64,000 nucleotides of DNA from Antilocapra americana (Eukaryota; Chordata; Mammalia; Artiodactyla; Antilocapridae): the NCBI GenBank assembly GCA_007570785.1, contig ML661885.1, positions 32,460,331 to 32,524,330 of the forward strand. The letters are read 5' to 3'. The notes beneath the pieces were generated by a model. It saw only the letters and a list, made by a program, of their open reading frames with translations. It was not told the origin of the DNA and made no database searches. Shown here piece after piece: positions 47,183-57,797 of the stretch; positions within the stretch are counted from its first letter, which is position 1, and each line of letters begins with the position of its first letter. The translations under genes and the position numbers were made by a program.

Positions 47183-48104
47183 GCCACCGAAAAAACAGAA
47201 ATCTCTTAACCTGTCCCTAAAAAAGGCAATTGTTTCTTCTTCCCCAATTGAGAAAGATAAGTAAAGGTTGTCATACTTTCTTTTATAAAAATGAAGAGAC
47301 CTAACACTATTTGGGCACAGAAATGTTTATCACAAAGCTCCCTCAATCAATGACCTACCTAAAGGTCTTTATTCCCGCCACTGGGAAATACTTCAATTCT
47401 GATTTAGAACATAGACTACATTTCCTTTTGGAAAAAATATTATACAAGTTTATGAAATATAATTAAATAGTATCACTAATGCTATGCTTCCTGTGCATCA
47501 AAGCCAAATGACTAATGTAGGCCAGCCTGTTTTAACATTTCATCACAGGGAAAAATCCCTGTTGTTTCAGGCATTGATTTACAAATGACATTGACTAATG
47601 CCTGCATATAGAATCAAAATAACTCTGCACTCTAAAAATGGTTTATTTATTTGATTCCTCTGATTGTCCTATTTAAAATCATATCCCTCCTATTTCAGCA
47701 TTTCATATTCTCCTTATCTGCTTAATTTTTCTCTACATTGATATACTATGTGCATTTATTTATATACTATGTGTGTTTATTCCTTGATTCTAACCCGGCT
47801 CCTTAGATGTAAGGTCTATGGGTGTGCTGTAAAAGAGAAGTCTTTGACCTTAGTAAATTAGTTGTCTTATTTACTCACCATGTTTCTCAAGGTTTTTTCA
47901 CCTTGATTCTGAAGGTATAAACAGTGTCTAGGACACTCAATAAGGTATTCAACAAATTTTACCAATCAATAGCATTACTTATCAGAAAGGTTAATAAACT
48001 ACTGCCTAGGCAAGTGGGACAGACTACTTGCCTGGTTACATTGGTGGGAAGAAGATAAGACAAGTGGCCTGGGGGCATGATACTAATTGAAGAATCTAAG
48101 GTAG
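47183..48104. other. AT-rich unique intron sequence
   Basis: No repeat family or gene recognised in about 0.9 kb. Confidence 0.45.
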
Positions 48105-48285
48105 CACTGAAGGCGGGGGACAACAGAGGCTGAGATGGTTGGATGGCATCACCGATTCAATGGACATGAGTTTGTGTAAACTCTGGAAGTTGGTGATGGA
48201 TAAGGAGGCCTGGCGTGCTGCAGTCCATGTGGTCACAAAGAATTGGATACAACTGAGTGACTGAACCGAACTGAACCGAACTGAA
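48105..48285 (+). mobile_element. BovB 3' tail (about 180 bp)
   Basis: CAGAGGCTGAGATGGTTGGA, ATGGCATCACCGATTCAATG, and a tail of GAACTGAACC-type pentamer repeats. It has the canonical BovB 3' end that the 3-kb copy at 23220 lacks. Confidence 0.92.
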
Positions 48286-48850
48286 GGCAGCATTATACAC
48301 ACAGTGACTCTGCACCTCAAGTAGGGAGGCTTTGAGGAGGGCTGTAAGAATCTCTTGGAATTTTTAAAACCCTCCAGGCTCCTGGAGAGCTGGTGAAGTT
48401 GCCTTTCCTTTAGAATTTGTGTTGGGATGTGCTTCTGCTATCGAAGGGAAAATGTCCTGCTTTTTAGGGGCTCTGAAACCCAGCAGGACACTATGAGGCT
48501 CCTGGGCACAAAAGCCTTTCTGGGTCCCCATTTCTTGTTTTCAGGAAAAGGGCTTCATCTAGCCTTCATGATCTTCCTTGAGCTCCTCCAGGCAGGTACA
48601 GTTGCTAATCAGGGAAGGAAGGAGATGCAGAGACAGACAGGAGCCACAGGAGAAACAGTAGCGCAGCCTTGGGGCAGGGTCTTGGTTCCCCCTCAAGGGA
48701 TACACACAACAATATCTTTGAGCTGTTTCGCAGATATTAAAACTTCTACCAGGTGAAAGAAGTTAACTGTATGCTGCCCACAAGTACACAAACCCCTGAC
48801 CAGTTGGAACCAAAAAAAATAAAATAAAATAAAGCTATTTTTTTTTTTCT
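48286..48850. other. Unique intron sequence with A/T-rich boundary
   Basis: A 109-codon plus frame (48427-48756) has no recognisable domain. An (AAAAT)n-like run lies at 48812-48840. Confidence 0.4.
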
Positions 48851-49058
48851 GTGTGCGAAGTTGCTTCAGTTGTACCTGACTCTTTGCAACCCTATAGACC
48901 AGAGCCCACCAGACTCCTCTGTCCATGGGCTTCTCCAACCAAGAACACTGGAGTGGGTTGCCATTCCCTTCTCTAGGGGATCTTCCCAACCCAGGGAGTA
49001 AACCCGATTCTCTTACATCCTGCATTAGCAGACAGGTTCTTTACCATTAGCACCACCT
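48851..49058 (-). mobile_element. Bov-tA SINE
   Basis: Minus-strand copy from TGTGCGAAGTTGCTTCAGTT to the head complement TTTACCATTAGCACCACCT. The final GGGAAGCC is absent. Confidence 0.93.
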
Positions 49059-49166
49059 CACCCAAAAGTCTGTCTCTGAGACTCAAATTGGTACAGGCTG
49101 AATTTTGGCTACAGACTTGGAGTGGAAAAAAGGTTGATAAATTTACAATACATTATTAACATATAC

Positions 49167-49403
49167 TGGCTTCCCTGGTGGCTCAGTGGTAAAAAAAAAA
49201 AAAAAAAAAAAAATCTGCCTGCCATTGCAGGAGACATAGGAGACGTGGGTTTGATCCCTGGGTTGGGAAGATCCCCTGAAGGAGGGTATGGCAACCTATT
49301 CCAGTATTCTTGCCTGGAAAATCCCATGGACAGAGGAGCCTGGCGGGCTACAGTCCATTGGGTTGCAAAGAGTTGGACACAACTGAAGTTAATGAGCACA
49401 CAC
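49167..49403 (+). mobile_element. Bov-tA SINE with internal A23 tract
   Basis: The normal TGGTAAAGAATCTGCCTGC is replaced by TGGT, then 23 A (49191-49213), then TCTGCCTGC. The expansion lies between the box-A and box-B regions of the tRNA-like head. The rest is a normal plus-strand copy ending in ACACAACTGAAGTTAATGAG. Confidence 0.95.
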
Positions 49404-49730
49404 ATTAAGATATAATATGTTCAAATCTTTATGATGATGGTGGTAAACATGGAAAATATATGAAATACAGGCTAGTTAGTACATAGGGTAATCACTCCTT
49501 ATTATAGAGGCTTATGTGCACACTACTTCCCCCGGCACTATTAACTGTTTACCAAGATGTTTTACTTTTAAAAGCAGAAACTTCTATTTCTCTTTAGGGA
49601 AAATGGTTTTGTGAATTTTAGCTTTGCTAATCACCATGACTCATTTTCATGAAAAATTACTGGTGTTTTTGAAAGAATATTTTATATTCCTCCATGTTAC
49701 TAAATAACTTGACTCTATCCCTAATATTTG
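49404..49730. other. Unique intron sequence
   Basis: No gene or repeat recognised. Confidence 0.45.
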
Positions 49731-50093
49731 GGGCTTCCCTGCTGTCTTAGCTGTAAAGAATCCACCTGCCAAAGAAGGAGACACAGGCTCAATCCCTGGG
49801 TCAGGAAGATCCCCTGGAGAAGGCAATGGCACCCCACTCCAACTCTTGCCTGGAAAATCCCATGGACAGAGCAGCCTGGTAGGCTGCAGTCCAGGGGGTT
49901 GAGACAAGCCGGACATGACTGAACGACTTCAGTTTCACTTTTCACTTTCATGCATTGGAGGAGGAAATGGCAACCCACTCCAGTGTTCTTGCCTGGAGAA
50001 TCCCAGGGACGGCGGAGCCTGGTGGGCTGCCGTCTGTGGGGTCGCACAGAGTCGGACACGACTGAAGTGACTTAGCAGCAGCAGCAGCAGCAA
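49731..50093 (+). mobile_element. BOV-A2-type composite SINE with (AGC)n tail
   Basis: A Bov-tA-like first monomer ends CAGTTTCACTTTTCACTTTC. It is fused to a second, headless monomer (CATGCATTGGAGGAGGAAATG onward) ending in GACTGAAGTGACTTAGC and AGC repeats (50075-50091). Several CpGs remain, so it is young. The trinucleotide tail is a potential marker. Confidence 0.95.
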
Positions 50094-51025
50094 CAACTAT
50101 CCTTAATAATTGGGTTGTATTGGGACAGTTTAGCTGAGGCAGGAAGGTGGTCTTATTAAATAGAATCCTAATAGCTTTACTCTGCAATTCTTTAAAAAAG
50201 ATAGCAGCAGCATCTGAAAGTGGGCCTACATTTACATCAGTTTGCAAAACTTAAAGGGCAACCAAGAGTTTCTTGGTGGCCATTAAAATTATTTGAGAAA
50301 ATAATTCATTCCACCTCAGCCTAGAAACGTCTCTCTTTTGAATGAGTCTAACAGGATTGGGAGGTTTTTTTCTTTATGTATGTCTTAGTCTTCATGATTT
50401 TAAAAAAAGTTCCAGAGTGCTTTTTCTATTTGTGGTTTATGCATGGATAATTATATATTTTAAAACATGTTTAGAAGGGGACAATAAGTCTGATGTGATT
50501 TAACAACCTCTTTTAATTAATTTTTCTGAGGATTTGGGTGGAGTTGGGGAGGAGCCAGCAACAGAAGCTTTTATTCATTAGCTTAAAAGCCTTGGTGAAT
50601 AACAGCAACTCCCACCTGTCTGAATTTGGGTCTGCATTGGATTTTGAGTGGCTGGCACAGGCTTCTTGAGATGGGAGAGCTCCTCTGAGAAATAAACAAA
50701 CTTTCTGCATGATACTAAAGTGTGAAGTGTAGCACTGAGAGGAAAAAGTGTCATTATGTGAAGCCTCTCTCGTTTTGCCTTTAGCAGCTCAAGGGTTTCA
50801 GTGAGGTGCAAGAACCCAGTACACTTGCATTTGAAAAAGAAGGGTCAAGCACCCTTGATCATGTGGATCCTTGTTTATTAAGGGTGTCTGTACTTCATTA
50901 TGCCCTCTTGTCTTTGAGATAAAGTCAGTAGTAAAGTTAAAGTCAAGGACTGTGCATAAAATGGATATGTGTTGGTTTTGTCCCAAGGCTAATCGCCTTT
51001 AAGTGTGTTTCCAAAATCCTCCAAA
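50094..51025. other. Unique intron sequence
   Basis: About 0.9 kb with no repeat or gene recognised. Confidence 0.45.
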
Positions 51026-51628
51026 GATAAAGTGGACAAATGCCATGTGATATTGCTTACATATGGGATCTAAAAAAAAAAAAAAAAAGTACAAATAAAC
51101 TTATCTACCAAACAGAAGTCACACTTGTTGAAAACAAACTTATGGTTACCAGGGGATAGAGGGCAGTGGGAATTTGGGAGATTGTGATTGACATATACAC
51201 ACCAAGGAGCTTTGTAAGGTGCTTAGCCATGTTCAACTCTCTGACCCCATGGACTGTAGCCCACCAGGCTCCTCTGTCCATGGGATGTCCCAGGAAAGAA
51301 TACTGGAGTGGGTTGCCATTCCCTTTTCCAGGGGATCTTCCAGACCCAGGGATCGAACCTGCATCTCTTATGTCTCCTGCACTGGCAGGCAGATTCTTTA
51401 CCACTAGCACCACCCGGGAAGTCCATATACATTTCTATATAAAAAATAGGTAACGAATAAGAACTTTTGTGTAGCACAGGGAACTATACTCAATACTCTT
51501 TAATGATTTATATGAGAAAAGAATCTAAGGAAAAAGGGTGGGCATGTGTATATGTATAACTGATTCACTTTTTGTACATCTGACACTAACACAATGTTGT
51601 AAATCAATTATACTTCAATAAAAATTCA
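51026..51628 (+). mobile_element. Ruminant L1 3'UTR, split by a SINE
   Basis: GCCATGTGATATTGCTTACATA, an A16 run, ACAAACTTATGGTTACCAGG, then after the SINE GCACAGGGAACTATACTCAA, CTGACACTAACACAATGTTG and ATTATACTTCAATAAAAATT. The pieces are collinear. Antisense to TRHR. Confidence 0.93.
51201..51423 (-). mobile_element. Bov-tA SINE inside L1
   Basis: Minus-strand copy ending ACCACTAGCACCACCCGGGA. CATATACAC (51192-51200) and CATATACAT (51424-51432) bracket it as a decayed target duplication. The insertion splits the L1 3'UTR. Confidence 0.95.
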
Positions 51629-52171
51629 GAAGTATATAAAGAGGAAAGAGCCAAGATGTTTGAGGGAAGAGAAGAACAGACAACACTAGGCATGTCAGCC
51701 TAGGATGTTGATAAAGGAGAGGTGAGGAAGGAGTTACTGCCCATGAACTCATCCTGTTCACAATGTTTTTTATGAAGGGGTTTATTGAGGCACCTGGCTC
51801 CTATTGATATGGAGGCAGAACTTCCCATGGAAATTTTGGTAAATGTGAAAATCCCTGTCCTGTGGCAATGCATCACATTTGGTCTGATCTGACCCTTTGT
51901 CTTAAGATCTTTGCCTCAAGGGGAATGAAGTGCTAAATGTGAAACTGTACCAATTGTGGGTGTGCCACTTGCTGCAACTGAAGAGGAAACCTTGCGAACA
52001 ATGAAATGGCTCCTCTAAACAGGGCACCGTGAGTAAAGGCCCCTGATTGTCCAAACAAAGGGATGGGTTCTCCCAACTTGCTAGAGATGTTTATTGGGGA
52101 TAAGTCTTAGAAGAGGTCCACTGCAAGTATTCAGATGTCATGAAGAAATCAGACCGCCTGTAATTTACTAC
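51629..52171. other. Unique intron sequence
   Basis: No gene or repeat recognised. Confidence 0.45.
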
Positions 52172-52378
52172 TGGGATTCCCTGTGGCTCAGTGGTAAAGA
52201 ATCTACCTGCCAATACAGGAGACACGGTTTGGTCCCTGGTAGATTCCTTAGAGAAGGAAATGACAATCCACTCCAGTATTCTTAACTGGGAAATCCCATG
52301 GACAGAGGAGCCTGGTGGGCTACAGTTCATGGGGTCTCAAAAGAGTTGGACATGACTTAGCAATTAAACAGCAGCAAC
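52172..52378 (+). mobile_element. Bov-tA SINE with 9-bp target duplication
   Basis: GGGATTCCCTGTGGCTCAGTG head; the region after box B is shortened (GGTCCCTGGTAGATTCC). AATTTACTA lies at 52162-52170 and 52379-52387. Confidence 0.95.
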
Positions 52379-52654
52379 AATTTACTAGTGCTCTGGTTCA
52401 CCTTTTCTAAAAAAAGAATGGGACTGAATCCTGTTCCATTCTCCATCATTAGCCTTTTCCATTTCCCACAGTGAACTGCCATGTTCCCTCTGCCATTGCT
52501 TCTTTATTCTCAGCTGATACTGTCCATCCCATTACTGAGAAAATAGAGACCAGCTTGTGAGAACTCACCACTTCCTGCCCCAGAACTTAAAACTAATGCA
52601 ACATGGTCATCCTCATCTCTTTTTTTCTATCATATTCATTCCTTCTTCGATTCA

Positions 52655-52760
52655 TTCATTTATCCTTTATTTATTTAATGAACATATACTGGGTACTTCT
52701 ATGCACCAGACATGGTGCTAGGTTCGTAAATGGGTCAGTGAATTAGACACAAACCCTGCT
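52655..52760 (-). mobile_element. L2 LINE 3' end, antisense
   Basis: ATTCATTTATCCTTTATTTA, GGGTACTTCTATGCACCAGA, CATGGTGCTAGGTTCG, and ACACAAACCCTGCTGACAAG are the complement of the L2 terminus, including the TTCA-type terminal repeats. Confidence 0.82.
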
Positions 52761-53019
52761 GACAAGGAAAACAAGGATGCCCCCTTTCCTATCCAAGGCT
52801 GAGAGCTTTGCCTGCACTCCCTGTGGTTTCCCTTCTTGCATCCTCAGAAACTGGGCTCTACCAATACTTTGTCTGGCTTGTGTATCTACAAAAAAATCCT
52901 CCCATTCAACTACCTCTTTCCCATTATGATTTAAATAGGCTTGGGATTCTTCATCTTAAGAAATAAAATACAAGTAAAACAATTATAAAAATATCCTGTT
53001 TTGTTTCTCACTGTCATTA

Positions 53020-54698
53020 TTGTTGTCTGTCACAATCAAGCTTAAGATTAGCTGTTAATTATCTCTTTCCAGTTTTATTCACCTCATCAATTCATTCACC
53101 AACTACATGAGATCTGATTTATTCTTCTTCCCTACACTTTTATGGAAATGCTACTCACAAAGATTACCAATACCTATTTTAGGTGTTTTTTCAGTTCTTA
53201 TCTTTGCCTGTTTTATTGATCCACTATTGAAAGCTCTCTCCTGTGGCTTTTGTGACTCTACTTCTCCTATTCTTCCTTCTTCCTCTTTGGTAATTTCTTC
53301 TGTTAATTTCATAGGCTCTTCATCCATTCTCCCTATGATTCAAGCTACTCCAGGGTTTCCTTTCAATTCCACAAAATTTCCTCCTATAATTACCCTTACT
53401 CCAGAGTCTTAAAAAACCTGATTTGTTCTCACATCTGTATCTCCAGGTCAGATGTTTCTTCTAGCTCTAATTCTGACTGTGCCTGTGTATTCTATCGGCA
53501 CTTCAAACACAGTAAAGGCAGAACTGAATTTAACACGTTCACCCTCCTTGAAATATGTTCCTCCACTAATTGCCTTCATTTAGACAAATTACACTGTACA
53601 ATTAATAATGTTTATTATTTTCATGGTCCAGGCACTCAATGGGCATGAGATCCAGAATGCAGACTCTCAACTGTCATAGCACTTTTTATCTCGGTGTTTC
53701 AAGTGCTGGAGTTGTTTCTCTCCCTCTTTCTACATACCTACATCTAACAAATCTGTGGATTCGATTTTGAATTGATCTCTTTCTATTTTCACTGCTATTT
53801 CCCTCAACGTGTTAGGCCTTTGCAGAATTACTCAGATTATCTCACTCATATCGTTCAGCACTTTCCTAACTAATGCCTTTGATTTTGGTCTAATCTTTGG
53901 CCAACTGAAAACAGTGATCATCCGCAAGCATAAATCTAACTATAATACACCTTGCCTTGTAGTCTTCCAATGACTGTTCATAGCCTTTAGAATATTGTCA
54001 AAATTCTCAGTATCCTGTGAAAGTGTTAGTTGCTCAGTTGTGTCTGGCTCTCTGCAACCCCATGGACTGCAGTCTGCCAGGCTCCTCTATCCATGGAATC
54101 CTCCAGGCAAGAATACCAAAGTGGGTTGCCCTTCCCTTCTCCAGGGGATCTTCCTGACCCAGGAATAGAACCTGGGTCTCCTGCATTGCAGGCAGATTCT
54201 TTACCAAATGAGTCACCAGGGAAGCTCTCTCAGTATCCTAGACTAAGACTTTATTCCTGGTTTAGTTTCCCCTTTTGTTGCTCAGCCTTAACGAGCTACT
54301 TCAGTTCTTTGGACTGATCCTGTTCCTTCTGGACTCCTGCCTTCACCTCTATGGTTGCCTTTGCATAAGTCACCTTCCTTCCCTTCTTCACCTAGATGGC
54401 TTTCATTAATTTCCATCATCCATTCAGTTTAGGAATTTCCTTTTCCAGAAAGCCTTTTTGATGCTCACCTTTCCCCAAAACTATCTGGATCAGGTATCAC
54501 TAATCTGTGCTTTCCCCATGATAACACTTGTTTCTTTACGGCATTAGTGATCAGTTTACTTTCATGTTTTTCCTATTAGACTATGATATTTTTGTGAGTA
54601 AGAACTCCTGTCCATTTTTCTATCCTAGTGCCTAACTCAGTATCTGACATTCAGTAGGTTTTCAACTTAATCATAAATGAGTAAATGCAAACCCGTCC
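53020..54698 (+). mobile_element. Long L2 LINE fragment
   Basis: About 1.5 kb excluding the inserted SINE, and the longest L2 here. It runs from a reverse transcriptase-region remnant (53.0-53.5 kb, no usable frame) through GCACTTCAAACACAGTAAAG and CCTTGCCTTGTAGTCTTCCA to the 3' end (ACACTTGTTTCTTTACGGC, ATTCAGTAGGTTTTCAACTT). A 101-codon frame at 53107-53412 is part of it. Confidence 0.75.
54017..54227 (-). mobile_element. Bov-tA SINE with perfect 12-bp target duplication
   Basis: Inserted in the long L2. TCTCAGTATCCT is identical at 54005-54016 and 54228-54239. The head complement ends GAGTCACCAGGGAAGC. Confidence 0.97.
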
Positions 54699-54850
54699 TT
54701 GTGTTAGTCACTTAGTTGTGTCTGACTCCTTGTGACCCCGTGGACTGTAGCCCACCAGGCTCCTCTGTCCGTGGGATTTTCCAGACAAGAATACTGGAGT
54801 GGATTGCCATTTCCTTCCTCAAGGGATCTTCCTGACCCAGGGATTGAAAC
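54699..54850 (-). mobile_element. Bov-tA SINE lacking its tRNA head
   Basis: It starts at GTGTTAGTCACTTAGTTGTG and stops at GACCCAGGGATTGAAAC, so the tRNA-like 5' third is missing. It abuts the L2 terminus. Confidence 0.92.
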
Positions 54851-56082
54851 TTAATCCCACTACTTTCCCATTCCATATAATAATGAACTTGAAGGGATTA
54901 TAAAAATTGAACAAAGCCATTCTTATTTCCAGGATAATACTTTCACTGTGTACTGCAATTGGTTTATACAAAAGTATTGACTCGATTGCTCTTAACTTCT
55001 TCAGAGATATACCTAATGGATTTGTAAAGAAATTCCTGGTGGTTCATTCTAGCACTTTATAATATTTAGTTAAATATTTCTTCTGTAAATTCATCCTGAA
55101 TCTGAGTTCCTTTTTATCTTTCCCCATAGAACAGAAACTATCTCAGTGTACTCTTCTCTTATTCTTCCCACTCAGATTTTTCTACATGCACAGTATTTCA
55201 AGTGTTTGTCAGGCAGAGTCAGTCATAAAGCTGAATTCTCATCAGAGGACACATGGCAGGATGTCAGTTCTGCACATGGGGGCTTTCACTTGACTTTACA
55301 AATGATCTTTAAAAATCCATGGGGTGCTCTGCATTTACTCTGCCTCTTTCCTTTCTCACTCTCCCAGTGGTGCCACCACTCTCCTTATTTTTCAGCTAAG
55401 AGCTGCTGCCTGCAGAAAGGATGCTGAATTCTTCCATAGTCATAAATCCCCATAAAACTCAAACACCAAAGGCATCGGATAGAAAGGCATAGAATGCTTT
55501 ACTTACTTGCAGCTAATTTATAATTATGCTCAGGCAATCTATCCAAGGGATATAGATTTTGGCTAAAAGTCACTTGTGTTGTTTATAAAAGGTTGCACTA
55601 TTTTCTTTTCCAAAATAATATTATCTATTTTTATTGCAACTAAATATGGATGTCAGGTGCTTTACATTATTCATCCTATTCCATAAGCACTTGTATTTAG
55701 CTTTGTTTAATCTTCAGAGCTAATTTAATTTTTAGTTTATTCAAATTCTTTTTAGGTGCCTCCCATGCAGCTCTGGAGAGCTATGTCTGACTCTAGTGTC
55801 AAGGCCATGACTTCTCAGTTTTAGATAAATCCACTGATTTATTTCACTGAAAGTTCTCACTTTCCTTGGCTCATTTGTCTGTCTTTACTTTCTCTTGTAA
55901 CTGGAATCACCCATTACAAATATGCCTTTGGCCCTCTGGCTGTTCCAAGAGAGGCGAATTGTGTGTGTTTTTAATCTCTAGCAAAGAACCCAACCCTCTT
56001 CTAGCCTCTTAAATGCAGCCATTGCTCCAGAACTCGGATTTTGTCTGTCTGTCCTCCCTTTTAAAAAAATTCACCTCTAGTC
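54851..56082. other. Mostly unique intron sequence
   Basis: About 1.2 kb. A faint L2-like stretch lies at 55040-55180. A 93-codon frame at 55146-55427 has no known similarity. Confidence 0.4.
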
Positions 56083-56845
56083 AGAGCCGGAATCAAGATG
56101 GTGGAGTAGGAAGATTCTGAGCTCACCCCCTCTCAGGGATGCTCCACAACCACATACACAGCAACCGTCTCTGAAGACAACCTGAAGATGAGCAGAAAAA
56201 CTTCTCTACAACTCAGGACATAAAGAAAGGGCCACGCTGAGATGGGCAGGAGGGGCCGAGATGTGGTCTTGTCAGAACCCCCGCCCTCAGGGCAGTGATC
56301 CACAAGTGGGAGAAATATCACGTTCATGGAGGACCCCTCCCCAGCCTGAGGAGAGAGGGGTCTGAGCTTTTCCTTGGGCTCCCCAGCCCCAGGAGTCCTG
56401 CACTGGGCAGATGATTCCCCCCATAACATCTAGCTTTGAAACCCAGAGGGGCTTATGTCCAGGAGAGCTGGAGGGCTGTGGGGAAACTGAGATTTCACCC
56501 TTGCAGGGCTTGTACATAAACCTACTCCCTCCAAGTCCCAGCACAGAGGTAGCAGCTTGAAAAGAACCTGGGCCATACACAGAAGATATCATTGACTGAC
56601 ATAAAGACAGGTGCCAGAGGCACAGGGATCTGGTGGCACTTTTTCTGGGGACAAAAGCACTGGTGGGTCCCAAATTTCTTTCACTCTCTTTCACCTGGCT
56701 GGCTCAGGGCTGGCAGGTGCCATGTCTGTCCCACTTCATCAACCAAGCTAAACCCGTGTACCCCACCCTGGTGTTCCCTGGGACCCATCTCACTCAACCC
56801 ACCTGTCCCAACTGGCCCCTCCAAAGTGGCTCTTGTCCCCCTCAT
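56083..56845 (+). mobile_element. L1 5'UTR-like segment
   Basis: GC-rich DNA beginning AGCCGGAATCAAGATGGTGG, AGTAGGAAGATTCTGAGCTC then ACCCCCTCTCAGGGATGCTCC. The AAGATGGTGGAGTAGGA start is the hallmark of an artiodactyl L1 5' end. It runs directly into L1 3' sequence. Frames of 98-135 codons here are not genes. The exact 5'UTR extent is inferred. Confidence 0.6.
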
Positions 56846-57582
56846 CTATTGCTCAGCCTTAAAAAATGATATCTTGCCATGTGTAGCAAGTGGATGGGCT
56901 AGAGAGTAAATATATGCTAAATGAAGTAAGTGAGACAGAGAGACAAATACTGTATGACTTCACTTACACAGGCACACCTCAGAGTAATTGTGAGATTGGT
57001 TCTAGGCCATGGCAATAAAGGGAATATCACAATAAAGTGAGTTACATGTATTTTTTTTTTTTTTGGTTTCCTGGGGCATATAAAACTTATGCTCACATTA
57101 TACTGTGGTCTATTAAGTGCATAATAACATTTTGTCTAAAAGAAACCAATATACATACCTTAATTAATTCTTTATTGCTAAAAATGCTATCATTCAACAA
57201 TATAGGGTTGCCACAAACTTTCAATTTGCAAAAATTGCAATACCTATTAAATGCAATAAAATGAACTGTGTTTGTATGTGAAATCTAAAAAACCAAGCAA
57301 TAAAGTAAAATAAAAACAAACTCACAGATAACAGAGAACAAACTGGTGGTTAGCAAGGGATAGGGTGATGGGGTGTTGGGTAAGTAAGTAAAGAGGATTA
57401 AGAAGTATAAATTTCTAGATATAAAATAAATAAGCCATGGAGATAATTACAATAATAAGTTTGTATGGTGACAGATGGTTACTAGCCTTGTAGTGGTGAT
57501 CGATTCATAATGTATGTAAATGTTGAATCACTTATGTTGTACACCTGAAATGAATATTATGTTAACTGTAGTTCAATAAAAT
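56846..57582 (+). mobile_element. L1 3' end carrying a DNA-transposon insertion
   Basis: GCTCAGCCTTAAAAAATGAT, AATGAAGTAAGTGAGACAGA, and GTATGACTTCACTTA are followed by the insert. L1 then resumes with TGTGAAATCTAAAAAACC, AACTGGTGGTTAGCAAGGGA, TGTTGTACACCTGAAATGAA and TAGTTCAATAAAATGAAT. Coding L1 sequence between the 5'UTR-like part and this end is absent. Confidence 0.88.
56967..57274. mobile_element. Tigger1-derived MITE
   Basis: It starts CACAGGCACACCTCAGAG, continues ATGGCAATAAAGGGAATATC and CAATAAAGTGAGTTACATG, and ends GGGTTGCCACAAACTTTCAA, GCAATAAAATGAACTGTG. These are the two ends of Tigger1 joined with the transposase middle deleted (an artiodactyl Tigger1a-like MITE). TA dinucleotides at 56965-56966 and 57275-57276 fit a mariner-type target duplication. 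Confidence 0.85.
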
Positions 57583-57599
57583 GAATAGAAAGAAAGAAA

Positions 57600-57797
57600 G
57601 TGAAGTTACTCAGTGGTGTCTGACTCTTCGCGACCCCATGGACTATAGCCTACCAGGTTCCTCCGTCCATGGGATTTTCGAGGCAAGAATATTGCAGTGG
57701 GTTGCCATTTCCTTCTCCAGGGGATCTTCTAGACCCAGGGATTGAACCCCGGTTTCCTGCACTGTAGGCAGACACTTTACTGTCTGAGCCACTAGGC
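57600..57797 (-). mobile_element. Bov-tA SINE
   Basis: Minus-strand copy preceded by (AAAG)n at 57586-57600. It ends with TTACTGTCTGAGCCACTAGG, the altered head complement. It directly follows the L1 end. Confidence 0.94.

Noticed and set aside
48427..48756. 109-codon frame in unique intron DNA
   Set aside because: Nothing recognisable in the translation and no regulatory context. It cannot be supported as a gene.
56133..56909. Frames of 98-135 codons in GC-rich DNA
   Set aside because: The DNA looks like an L1 5'UTR. Frames on both strands reflect low stop-codon density in GC-rich sequence.
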